Of a DNA stretch of 64,000 bases, positions 42,356 to 54,607 are shown in pieces (positions within the stretch are counted from its first letter, which is position 1; each line of letters opens with the position of its first letter). Location: the NCBI GenBank assembly GCA_025504975.1, contig JANUWI010000004.1:1302001-1366000 (forward strand), written 5' to 3'. The translations under genes and the position numbers were made by a program. The notes under the pieces are model-generated. The model made no database searches. It saw nothing but the letters and a program-made list of their open reading frames with translations, and had not been told where the DNA came from. The DNA is from Plenodomus lindquistii. Lineage: Eukaryota; Ascomycota; Dothideomycetes; Pleosporales; Leptosphaeriaceae.

Positions 42356-45300
42356 CTATTGCAACTTCAGATCCTCTTCGCTCAGGACACCATACAGCTT
42401 CTCAATCTCCTGTCCAATCAAGTTCAAATCATGTGCTAACTGCGCAGTCACCAATGCATAGGCGTACAACAACTCGTAATCCTCGTCCTTGGCAATCACC
42501 TTGCCGAGCCCGGATTGTCTGAACTCAAATACTTTTGCAAGAAAGCGATCTCGTGTGTGCTCAACATTTGGTAAGACGTCGTTAAGCGGGTAGGCCAGCT
42601 TCATAGAGGAGGCCATAACTGGTAGAAGTTAGCTGTGTTGCATTATAAGGTTTAATGACAAGGTACTTGCCTGAGAACAAATGGCTGATGCGCCAACTCA
42701 ACTCTGTCCACTCCTTCTTCGTGTACTTGAGCACCTCTTTCTCTCCCTCAGACTGCTCTGAATCCTTCAAGATGATGATGTTCATCGCGTGGAAGCTATC
42801 GAGGATCCGACTTGTTGCACCCAGTATGAGCTTGAAGCTTGTATCAGGGAACGGTCCCCTAAGCTCGAACTCCGCTGCGGCTGACGAGCGTAGTGTTTCC
42901 AGATGACTTAGGAAGCGGCGCAACTCGCGTTCTTCACGCTCGCTCATGAACGAATGTTGTCGACTGCCATTATTCTCGTAGGAGTCTAGGAGCGTCTTAA
43001 GTGGCCCACGCTTCCAGATGAGACCCATTTTGAGCCATAATAGCGAAGTGCCTTTTCTGACCTTACGACGCGCTGAGATGGGCCATATGAGACGCTGTTT
43101 TTTTTTATCAGTTGATGCAATTAAGCAGGCATGATGGTGAATGTGTACTCACCGTCACAATGATCCCCCAGACACAGCCAGCCATGACAGCCACGACACG
43201 ATGTAGCACGATTTCCCAAATTTCGGGAGAAATGCCACCTTCGTCATCGTCATCGTCATCGTCCTTGACGGAGAGAGAATAGGCATAAAGTGCGGACAGA
43301 TTGTAGGTGAGGAGAATGAATCGGCCCATTGGACCCTTGCCTTTACCGACAATGATGTAGAAGCAGAATAGCGAGACGAGCCAGCCGAAGAAGCCAAGAA
43401 GTAGAGCGTGTTCGTCAGCTGCAATCCAGGCAGCTATGGCGAAGACAGCACCCAGACACGTACCAGCGAAACGCTGAAAGCCAGTCGTGTTGCTTGCACC
43501 GATGGTCTGTGTCGAATGTTAGTAGTTGGATGTAGACCGTTAGGTGTCTCAACTTACCATAGAGCACACCAACATGTACGACAAGAGGCCCCATTCTCCA
43601 CGCCAGTGACCATAGAGCGCGCGGGTGGGTTCGATAAAGGACCACATTGCATAGAGGATGGCACCGATACCGACTTTGACTGCATACTTCAAATCATCGC
43701 GTCTAAACACTGCCAACGACACCCAAAGGCGGTATGACAACGGCTGATCATTCTCCGATTTGTAGGGATCGCCCCTGGTGGATTTGCGGTAGATAGGGTT
43801 GTGGATTTCATGTGAGCCGCCGGGAGTCTGGGTCTCCTGCTCTGAATTAATGAGACCTGCATCCTCTGTGCATCGTTAGTATTATTGCGCGCTTTGGACA
43901 TGTTGGCTATTGTACTTACCAGAGTCATCACCTCCAGAGTGCTTCGTTCGGCGACCGCTTTGCCAGAATTTGAGCCATTTGTACGTCCTTTGTCGCGGGT
44001 AGCGGTTGACATTCGCCTTCAGCTCCTCGAGGATATCAAGGAAGGCGACCATGTCTTCTGCGAAGTCATGCAACGACAGACTGAAATAGCCACAGCTTGC
44101 AGCGACTTCTTCAAAATCCGCAGCGACGGACGCTTTGCTCGTTCCCGTTGGCACTTTGTTCTTGTAGACGGCTGTCAAAGCGTCTCGTCGTGCATTTGCA
44201 AACAACATTTTCGCATCAACAAGACTATGACGGAAGTGCTCATTGATCACCTAGATGCATCAGAATAATCTTATACACAATACCATCACATCCACATACC
44301 ATGTTGTACTCGGGCCCAGGACCAAAGGGTAGCTCAGAGAGAACTTCGGACAAGGTGTATGCAAGAGATTTCTAGGACTATCAGCATACCGTTGAGAACT
44401 TTCTCGAAGAAAGACTTACCATCGGTGGTCCTAGATGGGCGATGAATACCGAGAACATATCTGATGGCGTAAGATTCCCCTGGGAGAGCTTCGGAATTTT
44501 GGAGGAGCTCATCCGCTTTTGACTCTCTTCATCATCATCAGATACGTCAGCCGAAGCATAGGCTGAGCTTTCTGCTAAGCCTTCTGGATACTCATCAATA
44601 GATGCTAGGATACTCGACCGCCTCTCGGAGTAACTTATACTAGGAGAGTATAGCTGTGGTGGACTTTGAGAAATGGTGTGCTCTGAGAACACAGACGAGG
44701 TTACTGTACCGTTGCCAGGTACACTCTCAGAAGGCGTCTCGGCTGGTTCTGACTGCGCGAGTAACGTAAATTGTGTTTCTGCAGCACTTCTTAGCCCACC
44801 AATACTTTGTATCAGTGTCTCCAAGCACTTCACAAGCCTTGCGTGTATCTTGTACTCCTCTTCGGTTCCAAGTGCGTAGTGCTCGAACTTAGCTTCGCCC
44901 AGGTTTTTGACTAAGGTCTTGAAGGTCGCCTTGCTTCTGTTCGAGGCCTTGATGAACTCTTCGCTCTTGAGGTCCTGTTCGAGGCCGGACAGAAAGCTGC
45001 GCGTGATACCATTCAGCATATCAGCCATCGCATCGGTAGACTGGATGAAGGTATCGCGAAACTCATTTCGCGCCGAAGTAGGTCGCACCAGCAGACAGAC
45101 AAATGCAGATGCCGTGCATCCCATGAGGACCATCTTGAGCACCTGCCAGACTTTGTTGTACGAGAACATGCCAGCCTGCACTGCGCCTTCTTTCGTCAAG
45201 ACCGTGATCAGCGCAAGCGAAGTCAATGAACAGGCTACATTGACAAGTGGGTTGCCCAATTTGTGCTTGGTCCAACCGACGAGTCCCAGGCCGCCTCCAC

Positions 45301-45799
45301 AGAAGACAATGAGCACTATCACATGCCCAGCAACAAGGTGACCTTGTCGCCCAAAGTATACACTGACAGCCATGCTGGAGAACGAGATGAAAGCCGCATA
45401 CAGAAAGGCACAGAATGCCAGTATCACAGCCTCAAGCATACTGCCAGCGGATCGCGCCGGATGGAAGTACACCGTAATGGTTGCAACGATATGCTTTCCA
45501 TCGTTCTTGCCCAACAGCGCAGCGATGAAGGGTACGAAGGTTGCCAGTGATCCCAATATATATGCGAAAGAGCATTTCAGTATGCCAAAGCCGACGGGAG
45601 AGCTTGCGTAGTTGTAGATCTGGTTGTACTGATATTTGCATTGCTCCTTGAACAGTTCCATCCTACCCATCTCGCGATGGCGCTCGGGATCGAAGGTGCC
45701 AGGCGCAAGTAGGAATTCGGTGGACTCGGTCGCACGGTGGGTTGGTCGACGCAGAGTAAATGTCCTCTTGATGCGCTCGCCAGTCTTTGGCTGTATCAT
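42356..45799 (-). CDS. FUSC / aromatic acid exporter-type membrane protein (BRE4-like)
   Basis: Seven exons (45799-44420, 44371-44300, 44250-43920, 43865-43558, 43506-43153, 43094-42671, 42618-42356) give 1043 residues. Two hydrophobic blocks, each with about six membrane helices, flank a long soluble region: residues about 60-250 (SSPVGFGILKCSFAYILGSLATFVPF onward, 45,670-45,100) and about 630-800 (TIGASNTTGFQRFAGTCLGAVFAI onward). This is the layout of the fungal ArAE/FUSC family, which includes the brefeldin A sensitivity protein Bre4; the substrate is unknown. A seven-Asp run in the second block is coded by a trinucleotide repeat near 43243-43262. The sixth intron uses a GC donor (CAG|GCAAGT at 42671). 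The C-terminus is helical and cytosolic. Confidence 0.85.
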
Positions 45800-46380
45800 G
45801 GTGGCCGACCGTAGCTATGACTTTCTGAGTTTCTTCGCCGCCAACCAGCGCTCAAAGGCGATACCTACATTCGGCCGCAGAAAGCGGCGCTCTGCCGGAG
45901 TCTGCGCAGACTCGTTACTCATCGTGAGCGCAACGATAGTAGTAGGTCTATGCTATGGAAGTCTATGACATGGCTTGAGGAGGATGTTGTTGGACGCGCC
46001 GCGGGTCGCATCCTCCAAGGTGCTACCGAGCCCTGCAGATGCCCAGAGGTATGACATAGTCGCGAACGCGCTAGAATGAGCTTCAGCCACACTGAAGACG
46101 CGCATCGCGTGGATCACTGTACCGCTAGAATGGGAAGCAAAGTACGTCAGTTGAAGACTACTAACTTTTCTCTACTGTAGAACGCGCATAAGACGGTTGG
46201 ATAAAAGCGAATGTTCACTCAAAGCGCGTCACAGAACTTCGTACAGCGTTGTCGAGACCATTTCATAGCCGTAGCCTCTGATTGGCTAATTAATCCTTAG
46301 CCTGCGCTTTCCCTTAACCTTGCCCACGAGACTTGCTCAGCAGCACTCACCCAAGTTGAATACTGATAACTGAGTTCACC
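45800..46380. promoter_or_regulatory. Divergent promoter region with several ACGCG cores
   Basis: A 581-base stretch between two divergent starts. ACGCG or its complement occurs four times between about 46066 and 46226. Whether it is functional is unknown. Confidence 0.4.
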
Positions 46381-46830
46381 ATGGATCACGAGGAAGATAT
46401 GGAAATCGCTGCGGCGATGGGCTTCGGATCATTCGGTGGTACGAAGAAGCGGAAATACGACCACACAAAGTCACCAAGAGCTACCGCTGACGATGCGAGC
46501 GGTGCGAATTCGACACAATTGGGTGTCCGAACGAAGAAATCAACCAGTGCACAAGAAGCACTGACTGCGGGGTCCGAAGATTCAGCACCGCAGGGCCAAG
46601 CAACCGTCGCATCATCAGAACTTTCTGCAAATGTATCATCAGCTCCAGTGGACCAATCTCGCAACAACCCCTCTGCTATGGAGACCGTCTCGTTCGGCGG
46701 AACTCCTATCACACGCGGAGAGCTAAATGCTCTCAAGTTCGGCGTCAAGAACTCAAACGGAGATACCGCGTACTTCTTGCCTGATTTTGTGGAGGATCCA
46801 TGGGCGAAATTAGCAAAGTCTGGAACTTGA
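46381..46830 (+). CDS. Small conserved fungal protein of unknown function
   Basis: A single-exon frame of 149 residues. The N-terminus has EIAAAMGFGSFGGTKKRKYD, a conserved short motif of small nuclear proteins that I cannot assign to a named family. The middle is Ser/Ala-rich and looks disordered. The C-terminus (TRGELNALKFGVKNSNGDTAYFLPDFVEDPWAKL) holds a second conserved block. A GTAAGT follows four bases after the stop, so a 3' UTR intron may exist. It is divergent from the transporter. Confidence 0.75.
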   Translation: MDHEEDMEIAAAMGFGSFGGTKKRKYDHTKSPRATADDASGANSTQLGVRTKKSTSAQEALTAGSEDSAPQGQATVASSELSANVSSAPVDQSRNNPSAMETVSFGGTPITRGELNALKFGVKNSNGDTAYFLPDFVEDPWAKLAKSGT

Positions 46831-48900
46831 GTGTAAGTACACCGACAACGTCAAAGTATAAAGCTGATCTACCAGGAATCGTCGAGTTGGAAAGGGTTTG
46901 ATACAAAGGACCCTGTGCTGGCAAGGTGTTTCACAAAAGTGCAATGAGTATCAACCTACACCTCTGCGCGTCTGGCGCTATCGCATACGATACGACCAAA
47001 TCGAATAACGAGCCAACGCCTTTAGATAGAACTTGGAAACTTCATAGATCCGGGCTAGACACCTCTGTTCAATCTTCCCGTCAACCGTGAAAGAGCGACA
47101 GCGCATTCAAACTGCAAAAAATAAGCCTGAAAAAATTCACCCACTACACACACCCCCAAAATTCAAAACTCTACTTCCAAAATCCACCCATCTTAACCAC
47201 GGTGTAACACCTCTCTCAAACCAAGAAACAACCCCCCCATTATCACCTGTCAATGTCAGACCGCATACCAACAAGCTCACATCCCCCGACCCGCCCCCTC
47301 CCAACGCCACAGTAACACAACCACACTCACGAGTCACAACCCCCACACCCGATCTCCCTCTCCAACCCACCCTACCACCACACCCAGGCCACCGTTCCGT
47401 CATCCTCACCGCTCCGTCCCGATGCCTCGAGAACTCCCGAGTCGTACTTGGGCCGTTATGCTTCCGATTAGCCGTATTGTGGGAGTGATGCACGACGTTT
47501 GCTGGGATGGGGGGGGGGGGGGTACTGCAGTAGCGTTGGAGGAGATGGCGTGTGAAAGGTTGATTTCGTATGGGTGTGATACTTTCTCGCTATTTGAAAC
47601 TTTGAGGGTGGGCTGTGGGGCTGGGGGTGTTGATGTCTCTGTCTTGCTTGAGAAATGATGTGGGCGTTTGTGGGTGTTGGTTGGTTAGTGGGCAAGGTGT
47701 AGGTGTAGGGTCGACATTTTCCTAGTGTTTAGTACATTTGTTTCTTGACAAGCGTAGTCTTAAACCGAACATTTACGGACGATGTGTATGGATATTGTAA
47801 GGCTTTGCGTGAGGTACTCTAGAAGTGTACGCTGACTACATACAGTGCTGGCCATAGCCGCCCGGGAATTCTTGTAAGGCCTTGTGCCATGGTTCTGGAT
47901 TACGAAACTACTCCAATCCAAGACATGACGGAACCCAAATCACCCATAATTACGGTAAATCCGGGTAAGCATCACGTGGCCTCGTTAGACGCTCGTGAAC
48001 CCGATGTTACACTTTCTCCACCGCAGCAGCTTCGTCGCACAACCACGCGCCCCGCATACTCTGGAACACGCTTATTCACGGTAGCGAGTACAAGTTGACA
48101 AGGTTTCGGGAACGTCTCACGTGCATGGTGAGTACAAGAAAAAGGTTCAATTGGAAAGTTTTATGTACATGCTTGGAGACCACACCTGACGTGTCCCACA
48201 AACACTTCGAGCTCAAACTGAGGCCGTGACATCAACATATGAGTAAAAATGAGAAAGCCACATCTGACACTAGCCACAGAGCCCCTCCCACACTGTCCAC
48301 GCCCGCGCTGAGTCAGGCTGTTCCCTTGGCCGGAAACCGGAGCCGGGAGGACTCAAGACCACACTAGACAAGCTCCTCCCAGTACCCAGGAGCCCATCCG
48401 AGCGGTCTTACGCCTCATTTGTTCGGTTCAGACAAATCAGAGCTGTTCAACGGATCCCAGTCTGCCCGTAGGCCGTCAGTGACTGACATTTAGCCAGGTC
48501 CCGCAGCTGCGCCGGTCGAGTAGTGGCGATGAATTCAATATTGCTATTCGCTCGCTAAGACACTGACAAGCGCGTAGCGCTTGCAGCAAGCAGCGGGCCG
48601 TACCGAGTCACATTGCTGGGAAAAGAAAGGCGCTGGCGTGAAAAGCGCCAAAAGCAGCGACGCGGTTGGTGGGGGTGGAGCGGAGTGGAGCGGAAAATGC
48701 TCAACGACAGTTGTTGATGTCGAACGCCGAAATGTCGAAAGCGCGCACCAACTTGTAAAATTGGAAAGAAATAAGCTGGTAGTGGACCATGGGAATCATG
48801 AAGTGAACGGCAGCCGCCCAAAAGTCGTGGAGAGACCGAAATGTGTATGTGAAGGGATTCATCAACAGGCCATAAGGCAGATTAGAGGGAGTCAACAAGA
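46831..48900. other. 2.1 kb intergenic with strand-composition flip and G14 run
   Basis: No gene is recognised. The plus strand is strongly C-rich at about 47140-47430 and G/T-rich at about 47490-47690. A run of 14 G lies at 47509-47522. Short frames here follow the biased composition and have no family features. Confidence 0.5.
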
Positions 48901-49583
48901 CTAGTAGTCGACTGGTGCTGGGTAGCGTCGCTGAGCGGATTGATATTGCTCAGGGTATTTGCGAGCTGCTCGGTCATTAAGGGCACTTGGTCTGTCAGTC
49001 AAATTCTGCGATTCTCCAGTCTAGAGTGACTTACTCTACGCGTTTTTGCGTCCATTGCAAGTCCTTCTGTACATCCTTCGCGGCTTTCATTCCATCTGCA
49101 AAGTTGGCGCGCGCACCCGCCAGTCTTCGCTGAGCCATTGCTTGCAATTCGAGTAGCTCGCGGTGTTTGGCATTTAGCTCACCGGATCTACAGACAAGTC
49201 AGCTCGTTGCTTCAACCAATCACATTCCGTTTATGGTGAGATCAGGGAACTCACGTTTGTGCCTGCTTCGCCAAACTGCGATCTAGCGGCAGTGGGTCGA
49301 ATGAGCCATTCAGGCGGTTACCCATGTAATCAAGGAGATCCACGCTCGCGGCTCCACTAGTCGACTCATAGTCGCTTGCACTGCCAGCATAGTTACTGGA
49401 AGTTGCTGACGGCTCGTACGACGCGACACCGGACGATGTTGTGACGCTCTCGGGACCTTCAGGTGGTGATCCTGACACACGTCCGTAGTTTTGCTGAGGT
49501 GGGTAGTAGTAGCCAGGCTTCTGTGGCATCTGAATCGGGTATGAGGATTGAGGCAACTGGTAGTAAGAGTGTGTGGAAGCCAT
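48901..49583 (-). CDS. KXD1: KxDL-motif protein KXD1 (BLOC-1-related)
   Basis: Exons 49583-49255, 49187-49035 and 48991-48901 give 190 residues. The N-terminal 85 residues are Tyr/Pro/Ser-rich and disordered. The conserved helix follows: LNAKHRELLELQAMAQRRL, then ANFADGMKAAKDVQKDLQWTQKRV with the KDL core, then NDRAARKYPEQY. KxDL proteins belong to the BLOC-1/BORC-type complexes that act on endosomes and lysosome-like organelles. The assignment rests on this helix, which needed all three exons to be joined. Confidence in the symbol is moderate. Confidence 0.82.
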
Positions 49584-51410
49584 TGTAGTGGTGATGTGGT
49601 CGATTATCTCAAGGGATGAATCAGACAGTGTATGTGATGATGGAGTGATGAGGGTGGTTGAGGTGAAATGGTATGTGTTAGATGTAGTGATATAGGCAGT
49701 GCTGGTGTAGGTCTAAACTTGAAGCTGTAGTAGAGCAGAAAGAGCCTGAAATCTTTGGGAACAAGTGTAGCAAACAAAGTCAGAAGAGAATCTTGCTCAA
49801 ACCACATCCTGTGCTCCTTTTATAGGCTTCAATGGCGGCAAGATCACGCATGTGCTAGTCCACGGGGGCATGGCTCTGACCCCAACATGCCGTCTCCAGC
49901 CTGTGACCCCGCCCGTGTGGTGATAACGGTGCATAGTGTTGCATCCACTGAGGTCTATTTCCGCTGGAGCCGGCCATGGAAGCGTCATTTAGACTGGGCT
50001 GGATGAATGCCCAAGGCCGTAGGCCACAGCCGATCCACGATACCTCGGCGGGATATTGAATGCGAGACAAAGCCAATTGGCTGGAGCACGAGGCTAGTGG
50101 AGCAATTCCTCAGCTGGCTTGAGCAAGGAAGGCCCAGCGGGGCGAATTGGCGTGCAATGGCAATAGGGTACGATTGTGGGAGCATATGCCGTCGATGACC
50201 GACATCAGAGCGTTGGTAAAGCAGCATGTCATGGTAAGCGCATCAGACGCGAACGCCAGCGCCATGCAAAAGCAGCGAGGGTGGAGACGTACGCGGCATG
50301 GGTAGTCGGCCTGATAGACATGTTAAGTGTTGTCAAGTTGATGCGTTGGCTCGACAGCACGCCAGCGCCTTTGGGCATGCAATCTGGGAAAGGCAAGTGG
50401 AGGATCAGCAGGTCTGGGCGCAGCAGACCGGCGGCCGTGTCCCTTTGCGCGAGCCTGAGGGCCAAACTGACGCGCTGAACATGCATTGTGTGGGCGTACG
50501 GCATTGCGTTGGATTGAGGTCGGTATGGTCGAAGGGCAGTCGTCCAAAACGACTTCGGGCTCGGTCAGTGCCCCGCCTGCTCCTGCCCCTCCAAAGCCGT
50601 GCGTCATGCTTGCCGGCAGCAATATGGCAGGCCCCCACCATGCTGATTCGTTGCACTAACAAACGCAGTACCATGCTGCACATGGAAGTCTGGTGCGCTG
50701 ACGTCCTCAAAGCATAGAGTACAGGCACCCCTGTTCCGTGTGTGTAACCTTGCACTACACTCAATGGCGTCCGGAGACGTTCCAATTGCAAAGACAAAGC
50801 CGTTGGGCTGGCGACCTAGTGGCGGTGAAGGGAACGCCTCTAGCTGCGTTCCATCTCATGTGACTATCTCGAGCATGCATGTGCGCCCCCTGACATGGCA
50901 CTCTTACCGCACAATCTTCTCAGACTCGCACTCGCTGTGCCTGGAAACGCAATCATGTCTTCCGTCTCCAAGGTGCCCACATACCCGCAACAGTGGTCGC
51001 CCATCATACCGTAACACGACCACAACTACATCACCGTTACATTGGCGTCTAGATGACTGTCCACGAGCCGATCCGGTGTCACAACTGTCAGAATCAGCCA
51101 TGCGAGATGCGCGTGGTAGGCTGCCAGCCCTAGCGTCGTACACTGTGCCCAAGCTGTAAGGGTCAGATGGGATCCACACATGGTTTCCAACAACAGTGCA
51201 TTGGGGCTTTCCAGCGCAGGAACTGCACGCCGAACGAGCTGCACAAGGCTGTCAACGCTAGATCAGTAGCTTGGGATGTGCGACCGGGTTCTGGCGTTTG
51301 CTTCGCGGATCGGAGAATACATTGCCTAGTTTGCAGGAGCGAACCTGCTTTAATATCGTCTATGTGCGAAGCAGTCCACAGACCCACCACTACGCATATC
51401 AAGGCCGCCG
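49584..51410. other. 1.8 kb intergenic upstream of KXD1
   Basis: Short frames on both strands overlap here with no recognisable protein and no consistent splice pattern. Nothing is supported beyond the KXD1 promoter and the SEC18 3' UTR. Confidence 0.45.
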
Positions 51411-54034
51411 CTAATTCTGTAAGCCCCGGTTGGCTGCAATAGCCCGGGACATAACCCTGGCAAAGCGGCCAGGCACGTCCTGATCCTGCTTTGCCGTCTC
51501 GATGCCCGTCAAGATCTTCTTGATCCCAACTCCTACTTCTGCGCTACCAGTGATTTCCTGAATCTCACTGATGGCACGCTGTTGGTCGTGATCTGAGAAT
51601 GCACCAGACTCTTGCAAAACGTTTGCAAGTTCAGCTTGCGTGTTCACGTTGGGAACGGCGATCTCGGCATCGAAGCGGCTGAACAGGTCCAGTTGAGTGA
51701 GTACCGAGCGTTCGGTAGTTGTCGCGAATATCAGTAGCCGGCGTCCCTGGAAACGTTAGCTCATCCTCTCAGGGGATACGGCCATTCTCGTGTGACGACC
51801 GTGGCCGTGGCTGCATGCAGCTAAAGCGTGGCTTACCTTGGGCGGCTGTTTCTCAAGTAAGACCTTCAGCGCAACTAAAACACTGTTGCTGAACCTCGGA
51901 CCAATTGGAACCCAATCAACAAGCATCTCGATATTGTCGATGACTATCACACTGAGCGGACTTTTGTATGCGTCGCGGAATGTCTTGTCCAGCTGCTGTA
52001 CCTTCTGCATTTCACTGAACCCAACCATGTCCTCGGGTGAGATCAATTTAATAAATGGGTAGCCTGAGTCGATGGCCATCTTCGAAGCTAGAGCCGTCTT
52101 TCCACTGCCGGGCGGTCCGTGTAGTGCGACAGAAAGAATGGGCGTAGAATCCGGTTTCCTCACTTGATTGATGTACAAGCGACCCTCATCCAGGATGTCT
52201 TTAATGAAAGGTGAGAAGTTCATGATGCCGCGTAGTAGACGCTTGCTGAGCTCTTCTTCCGCAACACCAAAGAGAGGCTTCACCTCCTCGAGCGCACCCA
52301 GGAAGTCTTCACGATTGACCTTCATGTTTTCCACGTCTGGATCAATTGCTGCCATCGTACCAACTTTGATATGCCGGCTGAATGCAAACGATGAGGCTGC
52401 CTTGACCAAACCGTTGAGTTCAGCGCCAGAAAAGTTCTTCGTGAGCTTAGCCAGTTCCTCAACGTTGACGTCTGACTCGAGAACGTTGTTTGTCCGCATC
52501 TTGGTGGTGTGGATCTTGAGAATCTGGGCTCGACCCGACTCGTCTGGCAGGGAGATCTCCATGTGTACTTCCAGACGGCCAGGACGTAGAAGAGCCTCAT
52601 CGATCATGTCCATTCGGTTCGTCATACCAATCAGTAGGATATTGTTGAGTTGATCCACACCGTCCAGCTTCGAGAGCAGCTGGTTCACTACACTATCACC
52701 GACACCAGTGCCTCCGCCTGCACCAGATCCTCTTTGCTTGCACACCGCATCAAGTTCGTCGAAGATGATGATGTGAAGACCACTCTCATCGCCCTTCTCT
52801 TTGTATTCCTTTTCTGCGTCCGCAAAGAGCTTGCGAATATTCTCTTCCGACTGACCAACGTATTTGTTCAAGACTTCTGGGCCGTTAATGACTTTTGGCT
52901 CACGAGCGTTCAGCATGCTTCCGATCTGACGCGCAATCAAGGTTTTTCCGGTACCAGGAGGACCGTGCAAAAGGATACCTCGCACATGCTGAATACCAAG
53001 CTTTTCCACCAGGCCAGGAGGGAAGATGCGAGAAGCAAAAGCTCGTCGGAAAATCGCGCTAAACTCAGTGTCAAGCCCACCAATGCCCATGTCCTCAAAC
53101 TTGAAGCCTGGCTGAATGATGGAGTTTGCAGCTGGCCGTCTGGTCGATGACTTCAGCTTGATGTCTGTTCGAGCGTCCTTGAAGAAGTCGATTTGAGTAT
53201 GATTTGTGAGAATACCACGAGCTCGAGGATCCGTGAGAGGAGGCGCAGAGCTGTCGCTCTTCTCCATGGAAAGATCCACAAGCTGTACGGTCCTAATGGA
53301 CATGCGCAATGGTATGTTCTTGACGTCCAACAGGAGCTGTTGACCGGGCGCCAGAAGCTGGTTCTCGAAGTTCTTCTTGAATTGTACGGCGAGCTCATCC
53401 TGGTCATATGGTGTCTCTGTTGTCTTTCGCGCCGCAAACCCGACCTCGACTTCGACCGCGCCCAGGTACGACTGTCCACCGCTCTGACTAAATGCATCAT
53501 ACGGCTGCACCGAGACGACATCCTGGGGTCCAAGCGTGATGCCCGCCCAAGTTCTCTGCGCATCTGTCAGGCCAATCTCACCCGGATTGCAGCCCTGTGT
53601 CGGTCTTGCAGAAAGGACATAGCCGCCGTTGAGGATAATGTAGATGTCGGAACCGTCGGGCGCTGGGGGAAAGTCTTGAGGGGATACTGCGACTCTGCGT
53701 ACCGCCGTTAGTAGAGTCTCATACGTGCCATCACTCATCTTTTTCTTACGTACAGGTTACCAAATGCGTATGCGTTGCCTCCAGGGCTCTTGATCGGTCG
53801 CAACTGTCGGGCCGGTGCTCCTCCTGGTGCCCCTCGTGAGGGCATACGCTGTGCACCCGGAGGTGGACCGCCGTAGCCTTGCTGTTGGCGATCATCGTAA
53901 CCGCCCATGCGTGTATCATGGCCTGAGGGACGCTGAGGAGGTTGCTGGGCAGGTGGCCGTCCGTAGCCGTCATTGCGCTGTGGTGGGCGTGGGGAGCTGC
54001 CCGGCAGACCAGGAAGACGGTCTCGATTGAACAT
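51411..54034 (-). CDS. SEC18: Vesicular-fusion ATPase Sec18 (NSF)
   Basis: Exons 54034-53754, 53694-51837 and 51746-51411 give 824 residues. Sec18/NSF is the hexameric AAA+ ATPase that, with Sec17/alpha-SNAP, takes SNARE complexes apart after membrane fusion. A Gln/Gly/Pro-rich N-terminal extension (about 1-80) precedes the N domain (NAYAFGNLVAVSPQDFP onward). D1 has Walker A GPPGTGKT near 338 and Walker B IIIFDELDAVC; D2 has GPPGSGKT near 620 and VIVIDNIEML. The third exon supplies RRLLIFATTTERSVL. An ATG at 53738 opens a frame into exon 2 but lies inside intron 1 and is not the start. An in-frame ATG at 54085 would add 17 residues. Confidence 0.96.
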
Positions 54035-54607
54035 TATTGGCGGTAGACCTGAGTCTGAGAGAAGAAGCGCTTTGTGTAAGAGCAATCTGCTGCCACGTAT
54101 CGACTCGGCGAAGGCAGCAATAAAGGTGCCCCGCTAGCGTATTGCACGCGTGGCGTCCTGTTCCCCGGTTTCGTTATATGGGGCTGGAATGGCAAGGTAT
54201 TGCCAAGATATGGATTGTATGTGTATCGCGCTATCCAGGAAATGTAGGTAGAGTCGAGGTCTGTCGGTGTCTTGAAGACGTCGGGTTGCTGTTTGGAAGC
54301 TGTTTCAATCCCGCCGCACGCATGCGCCTAGGAGCATGGGCCAAGCCACATGTCATTGCGGAAGAGAGCTCCGCTCCGCAGCTGTGCCAGGACACCACGC
54401 GAGGTTGTACTCAAATGCTACGAGGTGATTATGCGCACCACGGATGGCAATGCACTGCTGTTACTTCCCAGTGAACATTGAGCCGGCGCAAAGAGTTCGG
54501 TAAAAAACTCGCCAGAGACTGCATGCATTATACCTACCTATGGAAGGCATGTAGCAGTAGCTGGAGGCGTATACCACGCGTCAAATGACGTGAGCTCCAA
54601 GATATAG
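54035..54607. other. Intergenic upstream of SEC18
   Basis: A 573-base stretch; no gene is seen. Confidence 0.4.

Noticed and set aside
47087..47488. 133-codon plus-strand frame rich in Pro and Thr
   Set aside because: It reflects the C/A-rich composition; no start context, splice sites or family features support it.
49755..51442. Many overlapping open frames on both strands
   Set aside because: None shows a known domain, and they overlap each other in all frames.
53736..53738. ATG opening a frame into SEC18 exon 2
   Set aside because: It lies in intron 1; splicing from 53754 to 53694 restores the conserved NSF N-domain start.
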